Shown here piece after piece: positions 7,230 to 13,979 of a DNA stretch of 14,064 nt. A program made the translations under genes and the position numbers. Source of the DNA: Nitrosopumilales archaeon (GTDB lineage Archaea; Thermoproteota; Nitrososphaeria; Nitrososphaerales; Nitrososphaeraceae); NCBI GenBank assembly GCA_009665115.1, contig WJXE01000023.1:1-14064 (forward strand). The letters run 5' to 3'. Numbering within the stretch: position 1 is the first letter of the stretch; the number at the start of each line of letters is the position of its first letter. The notes under the pieces were generated by a model. That model saw nothing but the letters and a program-made list of their open reading frames with translations, did not search any database and had not been told where the DNA came from.

Positions 7230-7424
7230 GTCTTTGTATTACCAGCTCTCAACTCACTACCGTAATACTTAAGGATGACTGATATGTTCGAAGGCAACGC
7301 GTAGGCTATGATACTGTCACTGCAGGTTGTTCTACTACTGTCAAATGTTGTTGCCCAGTTAATCAGACTTTACTTTTCTATATTGAAATGTGAGGTAGCT
7401 ATTGAATTGCTTTGCTTTGCGTTC

Positions 7425-7592
7425 TTAATTGATTTGACTAGTCATGCATTTCTGATTGGAACAAGTACAAGGATCAAACTTAATAGACACATATTCTGAC
7501 GCTAGTGGATATATGACATGACGTATTCCACAATTAGTACACGAGCTCGCTTGATCACAACCCCCTAGGAATGAGCTTTCACTAGCGCTCAT
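7425..7592 (-). CDS. Small cysteine-rich (putative zinc-binding) protein, 55 residues
   Basis: This frame opens with ATG at 7592 (MSASESSFLGGCDQASS) and ends with TAA at 7425-7427. Cysteines sit at 12, 18, 21, 42, 44 and 49, with His25, giving C18-x2-C21 (C-T-N-C-G) and a second group C42-x-C44-x4-C49. Two cysteine groups about 20 residues apart are what a small zinc ribbon or treble-clef protein shows, and C-x2-C-G is a typical knuckle. It points away from the isochorismatase-family gene, so the two could share a control region. No strong TATA box is seen at the expected place (AAGTATTACC at about 7607-7616 is closer than usual). An overlapping plus-strand ORF at 7308-7499 has no such features. 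No family name can be given. Confidence 0.5.
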   Translation of the reverse strand: MSASESSFLGGCDQASSCTNCGIRHVIYPLASEYVSIKFDPCTCSNQKCMTSQIN

Positions 7593-7693
7593 TATTCCAG
7601 ATCATGGTAATACTTGTCAATACCGAGTTATTGGGAATTGTGAAGCGAGAATCCGTATTTTTTTACAGCATTATTCTTAGGCCCACACAAGAT

Positions 7694-7703
7694 GTTATAT
7701 CTT
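7694..7703 (+). promoter_or_regulatory. TATA-like box for the isochorismatase-family gene
   Basis: GTTATATCTT is centred about 34 bases before the ATG at 7733. It argues for that start over the upstream ATG at 7604, which would place the promoter inside the gene. Confidence 0.4.
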
Positions 7704-7732
7704 CATATTATGTTCAACTGCTAAAAAACATC

Positions 7733-8407
7733 ATGGGCGATGAATACATTACTCCTGACAGGAACCATTCTGCACTGCTTATCATTGATGTCCAATGTGA
7801 TTTTACTCTAATAGGTGCTGTAGCCGAAATACCAGGCACGTTAACGTCTGTGCCATCCATCAAGCGTTTAGTTCAGGGCTATAGAGAAGTAGGTCTTCCT
7901 ATAGTTCATGTTATAAGACTTTACAGTAAAGACGGCTCTAATGTTGATTTGTGTCGGAGGAAAGCAATCGAAAATGGAAAGCAATTGGTTATTCCTGGAA
8001 GTGATGGTGCTGAATTGATGGACGAACTTAAACCCTTCCCTCATATTAGACTGGATTCAAAACTACTGCTTTCTGGTAATCTTCAACAAATTGGATCTAT
8101 GGAATGGATAATGTATAAGCCTAGGTGGGGCGCATTTTATAATACAAAATTGGAAAGACATTTGCAGAATCTAGATGTTAATACGGTAGTTGTATGTGGA
8201 TGTAACTTTCCTAACTGTCCTAGAACAACCATATACGAAGCAAGTGAGCGCGATTACAGAATTGTTCTGGCTACAGATGCTACATCTGTTCTCTACGATA
8301 GAGCATTACAAGAATTAAAAAACATAGATGTATTAGTCATGAATACCGATGAATGTATCGCCTGGCTCGGAGCGCCTTCTTATTCGAGAATTCAAGATAT
8401 TCAATGA
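7733..8407 (+). CDS. Isochorismatase-family cysteine hydrolase
   Basis: The product is 224 residues from the ATG at 7733. The frame is open back to an ATG at 7604, but those 43 extra residues have no family counterpart and span the likely promoter. The catalytic triad of the family is complete: Asp19 in LLIIDVQCDF, Lys129 in MYKPRWGAFYNT, and the nucleophile Cys162 in CGCNFPNCPRTTIYEA, which replaces the common G-x-x-T-N-x-C-V loop. The later RDYRIVLATDATS (around residues 174-186) is the usual strand after the active-site helix. Members hydrolyse amides or related bonds (nicotinamidase, N-carbamoylsarcosine amidase, isochorismatase); the substrate cannot be chosen here. It is cytosolic and transcribed alone, divergent from the 55-residue cysteine-rich gene. 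Confidence 0.9.
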   Translation: MGDEYITPDRNHSALLIIDVQCDFTLIGAVAEIPGTLTSVPSIKRLVQGYREVGLPIVHVIRLYSKDGSNVDLCRRKAIENGKQLVIPGSDGAELMDELKPFPHIRLDSKLLLSGNLQQIGSMEWIMYKPRWGAFYNTKLERHLQNLDVNTVVVCGCNFPNCPRTTIYEASERDYRIVLATDATSVLYDRALQELKNIDVLVMNTDECIAWLGAPSYSRIQDIQ

Positions 8408-8598
8408 TAACAAATATTGAAGATTAATTGACACATATGTAACAGCTCAGTCATATTCAAGAAAAGGAAATCTCGGACGTGGATTATAACAATATAATGT
8501 CTTAACTTTTCGTAAGGTTTTCTAAACCTCCTGAATTCCTGGCTTGCCGTATGTCCGCCTATTGGGTGTTGTTGCATATTGTAATTGGAAAGAAACAT
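8401..8598 (-). CDS. Doubtful small ORF opposite the isochorismatase-family gene end
   Basis: This frame allows 65 residues from ATG at 8598, or 58 from the inner ATG at 8577 (MQQHPIGGHTASQEFRRFRK). The N-terminal half is basic and the C-terminal half hydrophobic. Its tail overlaps the last bases of the neighbouring gene on the other strand. I find no clear TATA box or Shine-Dalgarno and no known domain. It may be a small gene, but it also crosses the palindrome at 8515-8529 and may be chance. Confidence 0.2.
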   Translation of the reverse strand: MFLSNYNMQQHPIGGHTASQEFRRFRKPYEKLRHYIVIIHVRDFLFLNMTELLHMCQLIFNICYH

Positions 8599-8842
8599 CT
8601 ACAAACATACATACTTGCTTTTTTCAAAATTTGGACTTATCTAACGAATAATTCTCAGTTTATTAAAATTCGGTGGCTGATGTTTTAACTCGGATTGAAT
8701 CAACTCCGTAGATTAATTGTATCTCTCCACAGGATTGGAAGTAATAAGATTAATTGAATATCTACTGAATCTATATTGTTCGCATAGTAGTCTATAGGCT
8801 ATGTGATTTATTAGCGTAAATAATTAATGCATCCATCTGAGA
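8408..8842. promoter_or_regulatory. 435-base control region upstream of pstS
   Basis: Apart from the doubtful ORF above, this stretch has no gene. It holds the 10-mer AGATTAATTG three times on the plus strand (8421-8430, 8710-8719, 8747-8756), a perfect palindrome AGGTTT-TCT-AAACCT at 8515-8529, and TATA-like candidates GATTTATTAG (about 8804-8813) and TAAATAATTAA (about 8817-8827) before the pstS start. The two downstream 10-mers are 37 bases apart and lie some 50-100 bases above the promoter, a place suited to a regulator. A link to phosphate control is inferred from position only. Confidence 0.4.
8515..8529. repeat. 15-base palindrome, possible operator or terminator stem
   Basis: AGGTTT and AAACCT flank TCT as a perfect 6-base inverted repeat. 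It lies about 110 bases after the isochorismatase-family stop and 310 bases before pstS. No T-run follows on the plus strand, which speaks against a simple terminator. Confidence 0.35.
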
Positions 8843-9967
8843 ATGACAGCTATGCGATTCAGAAATAAATCATTAGTAGGATTAATTGTGGTTGCGATGT
8901 TATCTACAATGATAATATCCGTTACTGCATCTACAAGATCCTTTGCGCAAGGCCAAGTAACTATAAATGGAGCAGGTGCAACTTTTCCATTTCCACTAAT
9001 TGATACATGGCGTGTTGACTACCAAAAAATCAAACCTAATGTAAACATCAATTATCAATCAATAGGTAGTGGTGGAGGAGTAAAACAATTTACAGCAAAG
9101 ACAGTAGATTTTGGTGCTTCCGACGCACCCCTCACTGCTACGGAACGACAAGCAGCTCCAGGGGCTGTCCAAATCCCAGAAACAATAGGTTCTGTAGCAA
9201 TAGCATATAACATACCTGGCATTCCGACTAAGACTTTGAAATTTACAGGTCCAGTCCTTGCTGACATCTTTCAGGGTAAAATAACAAAATGGAATGATCC
9301 GCAAATACAAGCGTTAAATCCGGGAGTAAGTCTACCTGCAGCTAACATTGTAGTTGTTCACAGATCAGATGGATCGGGAACAACCTTTGTCTGGACAAGC
9401 TATCTTTCTAAGGCAAGTCCATCGTGGAATCAAACCATTGGGGCTTCAAAGTCAGTTCCATGGCCAATTGGAATAGGGGCACCAGGTAATGAAGGTGTCG
9501 CAAGTGCTATCAAGGGCTCACCCAATACCATAGGATACGTAGAACTCAACTATGCTCTTACTACAGGTATTCCATATGCTCTCATAAAGAACGCGGCAGG
9601 CAACTTTATAGCACCTTCATTGAATTCAACTCAAGCAGCAGTAACCAATTCGCCAATAGCTAACTCTCTTCCAGCAGCTGATCAATCATGGACCAAAGTT
9701 TCGTTGTTAAATTCACCAGGATCAAACACATATCCCATAGCAACATTCACATATCTGCTTCTAAACAAGGACTTGAGCACCAATCCACGTTTAGATCAAA
9801 CAAAAGCAAAAGCGTTAGTCGACTTTATATCATGGGCAATTACTGATGGACAGAAGGTAGCACCAAATCTAGGCTACGTCCCACTGCCTGCAGCAATAGT
9901 GAAGCACGATCAAGACACACTGAAGTCATTAACGTTCAAAGGAACTCCACTATACACAGGACCATAA
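8843..9967 (+). CDS. pstS: PstS, phosphate-binding protein of the Pst ABC transporter
   Basis: This 374-residue protein captures inorganic phosphate outside the cell and delivers it to PstC/PstA. The N-terminus is basic and then hydrophobic (LVGLIVVAML to about residue 30) and ends S-F-A at 33-35, a good signal-peptidase site. There is no lipobox cysteine, so it is either released or held by an uncleaved helix. Mature motifs are typical: GAGATFPFPL (43-52), SIGSGGG (73-79), GASD (91-94) and HRSDGSGTTFVWTSYLS (173-189), which form the phosphate pocket, and GNEGVASAIKGSPNTIGYVE (215-234). The ATG at 8843 is used; the ATG at 8852 (MRFRNKS) gives an equally good signal peptide and better spacing to a TATA-like box. 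It is first in pstSCAB, and a terminator-like element follows its stop. Confidence 0.97.
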   Translation: MTAMRFRNKSLVGLIVVAMLSTMIISVTASTRSFAQGQVTINGAGATFPFPLIDTWRVDYQKIKPNVNINYQSIGSGGGVKQFTAKTVDFGASDAPLTATERQAAPGAVQIPETIGSVAIAYNIPGIPTKTLKFTGPVLADIFQGKITKWNDPQIQALNPGVSLPAANIVVVHRSDGSGTTFVWTSYLSKASPSWNQTIGASKSVPWPIGIGAPGNEGVASAIKGSPNTIGYVELNYALTTGIPYALIKNAAGNFIAPSLNSTQAAVTNSPIANSLPAADQSWTKVSLLNSPGSNTYPIATFTYLLLNKDLSTNPRLDQTKAKALVDFISWAITDGQKVAPNLGYVPLPAAIVKHDQDTLKSLTFKGTPLYTGP

Positions 9968-9970
9968 CAT

Positions 9971-9987
9971 AGGAAGTAACACTTCCT
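9971..9987 (+). repeat. Perfect hairpin directly after the pstS stop
   Basis: AGGAAGT and ACTTCCT form a 7-base stem around a 3-base loop (AAC), starting three bases after the stop codon. As RNA it could protect the pstS 3' end from exonucleases. No T-run follows directly. Confidence 0.5.
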
Positions 9988-9992
9988 GGAAC

Positions 9993-10036
9993 AAGACCAT
10001 TCCAACAACCCGTTTTTACGGGGTCTTTTAATTTTT
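9993..10036 (+). terminator. Terminator-like nested stem with T-rich tail after pstS
   Basis: An outer stem AAGACC (9993-9998) with GGTCTT (10022-10027) encloses an inner CCCG (10009-10012) with CGGG (10019-10022); one G is shared, so the two stems partly compete. A T-rich run, TTTTAATTTTT, follows at about 10026-10036. Archaeal termination mainly needs the U-tract; together these would stop or attenuate transcription between pstS and pstC. Confidence 0.5.
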
Positions 10037-10095
10037 CTATATAGAAGGTTTAGTTCTATATTTTTCTTATAGGTAACTGTAAAATAATCATAGCT

Positions 10096-10117
10096 CTTCT
10101 CTACCATTGTAGAGAGG
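10096..10117 (+). repeat. Hairpin upstream of pstC
   Basis: TCTCTAC (10098-10104) and GTAGAGA (10109-10115) form a perfect 7-base stem with a 4-base CATT loop, extended by one G-U and one C-G pair to 10096-10117. It lies about 46 bases before the pstC start and could be a protein-binding palindrome or an RNA element in the pstC leader. Confidence 0.45.
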
Positions 10118-10162
10118 CGTACTATTATTCGCACAGAATCTCGCGAACAACGTAACAAGAAG

Positions 10163-11122
10163 TTGTCTTCTTTTTTCCTTCAGGGGAAACGAAGAGGAGA
10201 CAAGATTTTTTATATTGTGACCATAGGCGCTGCTGCATATACCCTTTTGATGCTTGCTCTAATAGTGTATACGGTGGGAGACGGCTCTCAGAAAATATTT
10301 TCCTTTGAAGGTATTAAGTTTTTTACAGGCACAAACTGGAACTCAGTAGAAGGCCGTGAATCATTCGGAGCTTTGCCATATATCATCGGAACTCTGATCA
10401 GTTCTGGAATAGCCGTAGCTATCGGAGTTCCAATCAGCTTAGGAATCGCGGTATTTCTATCTGAAATGGCTTCTTCAAAGATAAGCGCTCCATTGTCTTT
10501 TGTTATAGAATTGTTGGCTGCAGTACCGAGCATCATCTATGGTTTATGGGCGTTGTTTGTTTTCAGATTCTGGATCCTCAATTTAATTGAAATGCCTCTT
10601 TACAACGCCTTCGGAAAGTCGATTCCATTTTTTGGGGTTACTCCATTTGGTCTAGATTGGTTTACAGCTGGCATAGTTCTGGGGATTATGATCATTCCAA
10701 TTGTATCTTCAATATGCCGAGAAGTTATGAGGGCTGTCCCAAACACTCAGAGAGAAGCTGCATATAGTTTGGGAGCAACAAGATGGGAAACAGTTAGGAT
10801 TGCGATCTTTCCTTATGCAAAGTCAGGAATACTAGGGGCGGCAATGTTGGGATTGGGAAGGGCAATAGGAGAAACAATGCTCGTGACTTTGATCATTGGA
10901 AATGCTATTGGGGCAGCCGCTATTCCTACTTCCCTTTTCTCTCCGAGTCAAACGTTATCAAGTTTGATCGCTAATGAATTTAACGAGGCATCTTCCGATC
11001 TTCATTTGTCTGCACTAATTGGTTTGGGAGCTGTTCTGCTTATCATAACTATGGTTATCAATATTGGAGCTAGGCTACTAGTTTCAAGAATGGTCAAGGT
11101 CAGCGCAGGTGTTAAGGAGTAG
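10163..11122 (+). CDS. pstC: PstC, phosphate ABC transporter permease
   Basis: A 319-residue membrane protein with six predicted helices (about 16-38, 71-100, 110-135, 166-187, 220-250, 280-305). The EAA loop that contacts PstB is EAAYSLGATRWETVRIAIFP (198-217). TVGDGSQKIFSFEGIKFFTG before helix 2 is the usual periplasmic-side segment of PstC. It pairs with PstA to form the phosphate channel. The start is TTG at 10163; no ATG or GTG lies between the upstream in-frame stop (10091) and this point, and the next possible starts fall in or after the first helix region. TACTATTAT at about 10120-10128 could be its own promoter. The stop lies 10 bases before pstA. Confidence 0.95.
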   Translation: MSSFFLQGKRRGDKIFYIVTIGAAAYTLLMLALIVYTVGDGSQKIFSFEGIKFFTGTNWNSVEGRESFGALPYIIGTLISSGIAVAIGVPISLGIAVFLSEMASSKISAPLSFVIELLAAVPSIIYGLWALFVFRFWILNLIEMPLYNAFGKSIPFFGVTPFGLDWFTAGIVLGIMIIPIVSSICREVMRAVPNTQREAAYSLGATRWETVRIAIFPYAKSGILGAAMLGLGRAIGETMLVTLIIGNAIGAAAIPTSLFSPSQTLSSLIANEFNEASSDLHLSALIGLGAVLLIITMVINIGARLLVSRMVKVSAGVKE

Positions 11123-11132
11123 AGGGTAGAAT

Positions 11133-12044
11133 TTGCAAGAAGACCCCAAAACCAACTACAAGGAAAGGCTTCAGGACATAATGTTAAGGCGGTCTTCGCG
11201 GCGCAGACTTGTAGACAAAGTAGTTAGCATATCAGCAATATTGTCTGTTATTCTTGCAGTAGTATTGTTGGGAAGTATTTTGATAGAGGTTGTAATAAAT
11301 GGTGCCAGAGCTTTGAGCATTAATTTCTTGACGCAGCCACCAGGAGCTATAGGATCTGGGCTAGGAGGAATAGGTCCTGCCATTGAGGGAACATTGATTG
11401 TTGTTGGTTTGGCGTCAGCTATTGGAGCACCTGTGGGTGTGCTTGCTGGGATTTATCTATCAGAATTCGCAGGGAATGGAATATTTCCTTCGAGCGTTAG
11501 GTTCTTCAGCGATGTTCTCGTAGGTCTTCCTTCAATAGTAATTGGTATAGTCGCATACATATCACTAGTTCTAACACTTGGTTCATTCTCTGTATGGGCA
11601 GGAGCATTAGCTCTGTCAATAATTATGATCCCAATTGTTGTAAGAGTCACTGAAGAAACACTGAAAGTTGTTCCAAACTCTATGAAAGAGGCAGGACATT
11701 CATTAGGAATTCCAAAGAGAAAGATAATATTGCACATAGTTCTGAAGAGCGCAAAGAGTGGCGTGATCACTGGAATAATACTAGCTATATCAAGGATAGC
11801 TGGGGAAACCGCGCCTTTAATCATGACAATATTAGGAACGGATCTGTTCTTTACGAGCCTAACAGGACCGGTAGACGCACTACCTCTGAGGATCTGGAGG
11901 TTAGTATCTCAACCATATCAATATGCCCATGACTTTGGTTGGGGGGCTGCGCTTATTCTTATACTTATGGTACTTGGGCTGAGCCTTGGCCTAAGGCTCT
12001 TAGCGCACAGACGAGGATTTAAAATAGGAACGATTGCTGCGTGA
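11133..12044 (+). CDS. pstA: PstA, phosphate ABC transporter permease
   Basis: The second permease subunit is 303 residues long with about six helices (31-53, 84-110, 122-148, 153-172, 209-235, 268-290). The EAA loop is KEAGHSLGIPKRKIILHIVL (185-204), and RIAGETAPLIMT (221-232) is the conserved PstA segment. PNSMKEAG parallels PNTQREAA of PstC, as expected for this paralogous pair. The first possible start is TTG at 11133, with GGAG and GAGGG sequences 5-20 bases upstream that could pair with 16S rRNA; the ATG at 11181 (MLRRSSRRR) is the alternative and keeps all of the membrane part. The 10-base gap from pstC means they are cotranscribed and likely translated together. Confidence 0.95.
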   Translation: MQEDPKTNYKERLQDIMLRRSSRRRLVDKVVSISAILSVILAVVLLGSILIEVVINGARALSINFLTQPPGAIGSGLGGIGPAIEGTLIVVGLASAIGAPVGVLAGIYLSEFAGNGIFPSSVRFFSDVLVGLPSIVIGIVAYISLVLTLGSFSVWAGALALSIIMIPIVVRVTEETLKVVPNSMKEAGHSLGIPKRKIILHIVLKSAKSGVITGIILAISRIAGETAPLIMTILGTDLFFTSLTGPVDALPLRIWRLVSQPYQYAHDFGWGAALILILMVLGLSLGLRLLAHRRGFKIGTIAA

Positions 12045-12189
12045 TGATAAAAACAGACAGAACTTAATGTCCTATGATATTTGTATTCGCATAATAATTA
12101 AGGTAATCTATAAGGGAGAACCAAGTTGGGATTAGATGAAGAATAGTTGACGACGAATAGAGAAAAGACGAGGGAAGAAGAAATCAAGG
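12045..12189 (+). promoter_or_regulatory. 145-base gap between pstA and pstB, possible internal promoter
   Basis: The gap is much wider than the pstC-pstA junction. ATCTATAAGG at about 12104-12113 could be a TATA box, with a start near 12135 and a purine-rich leader of about 55 bases before pstB. No stem-loop or strong T-run is seen, so readthrough from pstA is also possible. Confidence 0.3.
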
Positions 12190-13005
12190 ATGACAGACAT
12201 AGATAGACATTCACAACCGGACCAAGAGCAGGAAAAACAACAACAACAAGTTCCTAAAGTATCTATCAAAAACCTAGAAGCGTGGTTTGGATCTAAACAA
12301 GCTTTAAAGAACATCAATTTGGATGTCAAAGAGAAAACAGCTACAGCATTTATCGGGCCTTCAGGTTGTGGTAAGACAACTCTCATCAAATGTCTCAATC
12401 GTATGCATGAGATGACCCCTGGTGCAAAGGCAAAGGGGCAAGTTATTATTGACGGTATTGATATTTATGACCGAAATATAGATCCTGTAATTATCAAAAG
12501 ACGTATTGGAATGGTTTTTCAAAAGCCAAACCCGTTTCCTACCATGAGTATTTATGATAATGTTGTGGCGGGACTGAAGCTTAACGGAATAAGAGATAAA
12601 CGGTTGATGGACGAAATCGTTAAAGATAGTCTTGAAGGTGCTGCACTTTGGGATGAAGTAAAAAATGAGTTAGGTAAACCAGGAATGGGCCTGTCAGGCG
12701 GTCAACAGCAGCGCCTTTGTATAGCTAGGGCATTAGCTATGCAGCCGGAAGTTTTATTGATGGATGAACCAACATCTGCCCTTGACCCCATTGCATCCTC
12801 GAAAATCGAAGATTTAGTACATGATTTGAAAAAAAGATTTACAGTAATTATTGTAACGCACAATATGCAGCAAGCAGCCAGAGTGTCTGATTATACTGCA
12901 TTCATGTACCTTGGAGAGGTAATAGAGTATAGTCCTACAAAGAAGATGTTTGAAAATCCTGAAAAAGAGCTCACAGAACGCTATATATCTGGGAAATTTG
13001 GTTAA
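12190..13005 (+). CDS. pstB: PstB, phosphate ABC transporter ATP-binding protein
   Basis: A 271-residue cytosolic ATPase with every ABC motif: Walker A GPSGCGKT (56-63), Q-loop with Gln111 in FQKPNPFPTMSIYDNV, signature LSGGQ (168-172), Walker B LLMDEP with Glu193, D-loop SALDP (196-200) and His224 in VTHNM. QKPNPFP and the stretch around LNRMHEMTPGAKAKG are typical of PstB within the ABC superfamily. A hydrophilic N-terminal extension of about 22 residues (HSQPDQEQEKQQQQVP) precedes the domain and is encoded partly by CAA repeats; it is unusual but short. The ATG at 12190 is the first after an in-frame TAG. It should bind the EAA loops of PstC and PstA and drive uptake. No phoU follows. Confidence 0.97.
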   Translation: MTDIDRHSQPDQEQEKQQQQVPKVSIKNLEAWFGSKQALKNINLDVKEKTATAFIGPSGCGKTTLIKCLNRMHEMTPGAKAKGQVIIDGIDIYDRNIDPVIIKRRIGMVFQKPNPFPTMSIYDNVVAGLKLNGIRDKRLMDEIVKDSLEGAALWDEVKNELGKPGMGLSGGQQQRLCIARALAMQPEVLLMDEPTSALDPIASSKIEDLVHDLKKRFTVIIVTHNMQQAARVSDYTAFMYLGEVIEYSPTKKMFENPEKELTERYISGKFG

Positions 13006-13343
13006 CACACGTATTATTTTGGTCAGGTCTTATCCTTTTGACTAGACTTTTAGATCTATGTTTAGATCGTCTTCAAACCATAATAATGGATATGGCAAAT
13101 GAGAGGTATTTCATGGTCGAACATTTGCTTATGTCTTATTCTCCTGTATCGTAGTCATTTACATTAGTAGACAGTATCAGGGTTCTCAATTTCCTTGTCT
13201 CTTTATTAGTTATGTCTTGTCCTTCATTCCTTTCTTCTTTATTCATTCTAATATTAAGGGATATAATGAAGTTAATATTATTCAACATATACTAACAGCA
13301 TGTCCATACCATTATGAGATCTATAATTTTACCTTTGGTTAGA
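13006..13343. other. 338-base stretch between pstB and the zinc-ribbon genes
   Basis: T-rich patches after the pstB stop (TATTATTTT at 13011-13019, ATCCTTTT at about 13031-13038) may terminate the pst mRNA. An 8-base direct repeat TTTAGATC lies in the segment near 13049-13070. One very short minus-strand ORF is listed separately. I see no RNA gene or known element. Confidence 0.4.
13136..13246 (-). CDS. Possible 36-residue charged microprotein
   Basis: ATG at 13246 opens MNKEERNEGQDITNKETRKL, and the frame ends DYDTGE with TAA at 13136-13138. The product is hydrophilic and without cysteines. A TATA-like CATTATATC lies about 20-26 bases before the ATG on the minus strand, which is close to leaderless spacing. 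The length is too short to judge coding potential by eye, so this is only a candidate. Confidence 0.2.
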   Translation of the reverse strand: MNKEERNEGQDITNKETRKLRTLILSTNVNDYDTGE

Positions 13344-13578
13344 TCACATTAGATTGGCACTGAAAATGAGATGAGACTGATATGAGTTATCTATTGCGGA
13401 AATTTCCTCTTTGTATACGACTCGCTCGTAAGCATGTGCATGCGTAGCAGCTTCCATTTCAGTGCGTCTACTACATCGCCATGGAATGTCCTCCTTGCAG
13501 ACACCACAGACTGCAGTTGTAGTCATGTTTGTTCCACATGCTCTACAAGATTTTTTTTGTAACTAAACCTATTCTCAT
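13344..13578 (-). CDS. Small zinc-ribbon protein, reading frame split at an A8 run
   Basis: The uninterrupted ORF runs from ATG at 13526 to 13344 and gives 60 residues with C-G-V-C near its start. The same frame continues upstream with codons for S-C-R-A-C-G-T-N directly before that ATG, which completes a C-x2-C-x9-C-x2-C zinc ribbon. That frame has no start of its own; it reaches a stop beyond the run of eight A (13551-13558). An ATG at 13578 (MRIGLVTKK), 24 bases after a TATA-like box, reads into the A run in another frame; with seven A it would join perfectly and give a 77-residue protein with Cys 11, 14, 24 and 27. As written, the 13578 frame ends in TGA overlapping the 13526 ATG. Possible readings: slippage on the A run, a recent indel, a sequencing error, or coupled translation. 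Confidence 0.6.
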
Positions 13579-13597
13579 AACTTCTTTATTTATCAAA

Positions 13598-13605
13598 AAT
13601 ATATA
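13598..13605 (-). promoter_or_regulatory. TATA-like box for the split zinc-ribbon gene
   Basis: Minus-strand TATATATT (within CTATATATTTTT) is centred about 24 bases before the ATG at 13578, not before the ATG at 13526. It marks 13578 as the likely leaderless start. Confidence 0.5.
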
Positions 13606-13615
13606 GCGACGAATG

Positions 13616-13885
13616 TTAATCTAACAAATATTTTTCTTTATCATATTTTATAAGCCTTGAATTAAATATCACGCCATCGTTTGTAATAGAAATTAGCGAT
13701 ACATTTCCACATGAACAAATGGGACAAGCCTGAATATTACCGTTATTCTTTATTCTTTGCCTTTCTACGGATCTAAAAACGGTTACATTCCACAAACAAG
13801 TTTCGCAAACTACAAATTGACAGCTGATATTGTCGTATACCGAACTTTGAATTAGAGTACCTGCAAGAGACATAATAGAATGCAT
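13616..13885 (-). CDS. Small zinc-ribbon protein, 89 residues, unknown function
   Basis: Cysteine pairs C27-x2-C30 (V-C-E-T-C-L-W) and C54-x2-C57 (A-C-P-I-C), followed by C59-G-N-V-S-L-I, make a clear zinc ribbon with a 23-residue spacer. Another cysteine is at 22. The part after the second knuckle (SLISITNDG) is the strand that closes such ribbons, and a basic tail follows. Single small zinc ribbons like this are common in thaumarchaeal genomes, where they may bind nucleic acid or protein partners; no function is known to me for this one. The ATG at 13885 is favoured by TGTTATAC about 24 bases upstream; the ATG at 13873 is the alternative. The gene lies 37 bases upstream of the split zinc-ribbon gene on the same strand. 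Confidence 0.7.
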   Translation of the reverse strand: MHSIMSLAGTLIQSSVYDNISCQFVVCETCLWNVTVFRSVERQRIKNNGNIQACPICSCGNVSLISITNDGVIFNSRLIKYDKEKYLLD

Positions 13886-13905
13886 ATCTCATTACTCAAC
13901 TCTGC

Positions 13906-13913
13906 GTATAACA
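13906..13913 (-). promoter_or_regulatory. TATA-like box for the 89-residue zinc-ribbon gene
   Basis: Minus-strand TGTTATAC is centred about 24 bases before the ATG at 13885, again the spacing of a leaderless transcript. Confidence 0.4.
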
Positions 13914-13979
13914 GTTGTCAAATACGATGATATAGATTATCTTAGTCTGCAATAGGATCGCTTTAGTGTTGGTTCATAT

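Noticed and set aside
4862..7272. Plus-strand frames within and at the edges of cdc48 (for example 5401-5697 and 6874-7272)
   Set aside because: These are antisense shadows of a fully conserved double-AAA ATPase.
7308..7499. Plus-strand 63-residue hydrophobic frame
   Set aside because: It overlaps the minus-strand cysteine-rich frame (7425-7592), has no promoter-like site at good spacing, and its hydrophobicity follows from T-rich DNA.
9910..10158. Minus-strand 82-residue frame across the pstS-pstC gap
   Set aside because: It starts in the hairpin region, runs through the terminator and ends inside pstS; nothing in the protein supports it.
9055..12398. Minus-strand frames inside pstS, pstC, pstA and pstB, including 11453-11824 (123 residues)
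   Set aside because: Each is antisense to a strongly conserved transporter gene, with hydrophobic or low-information translations typical of shadows.
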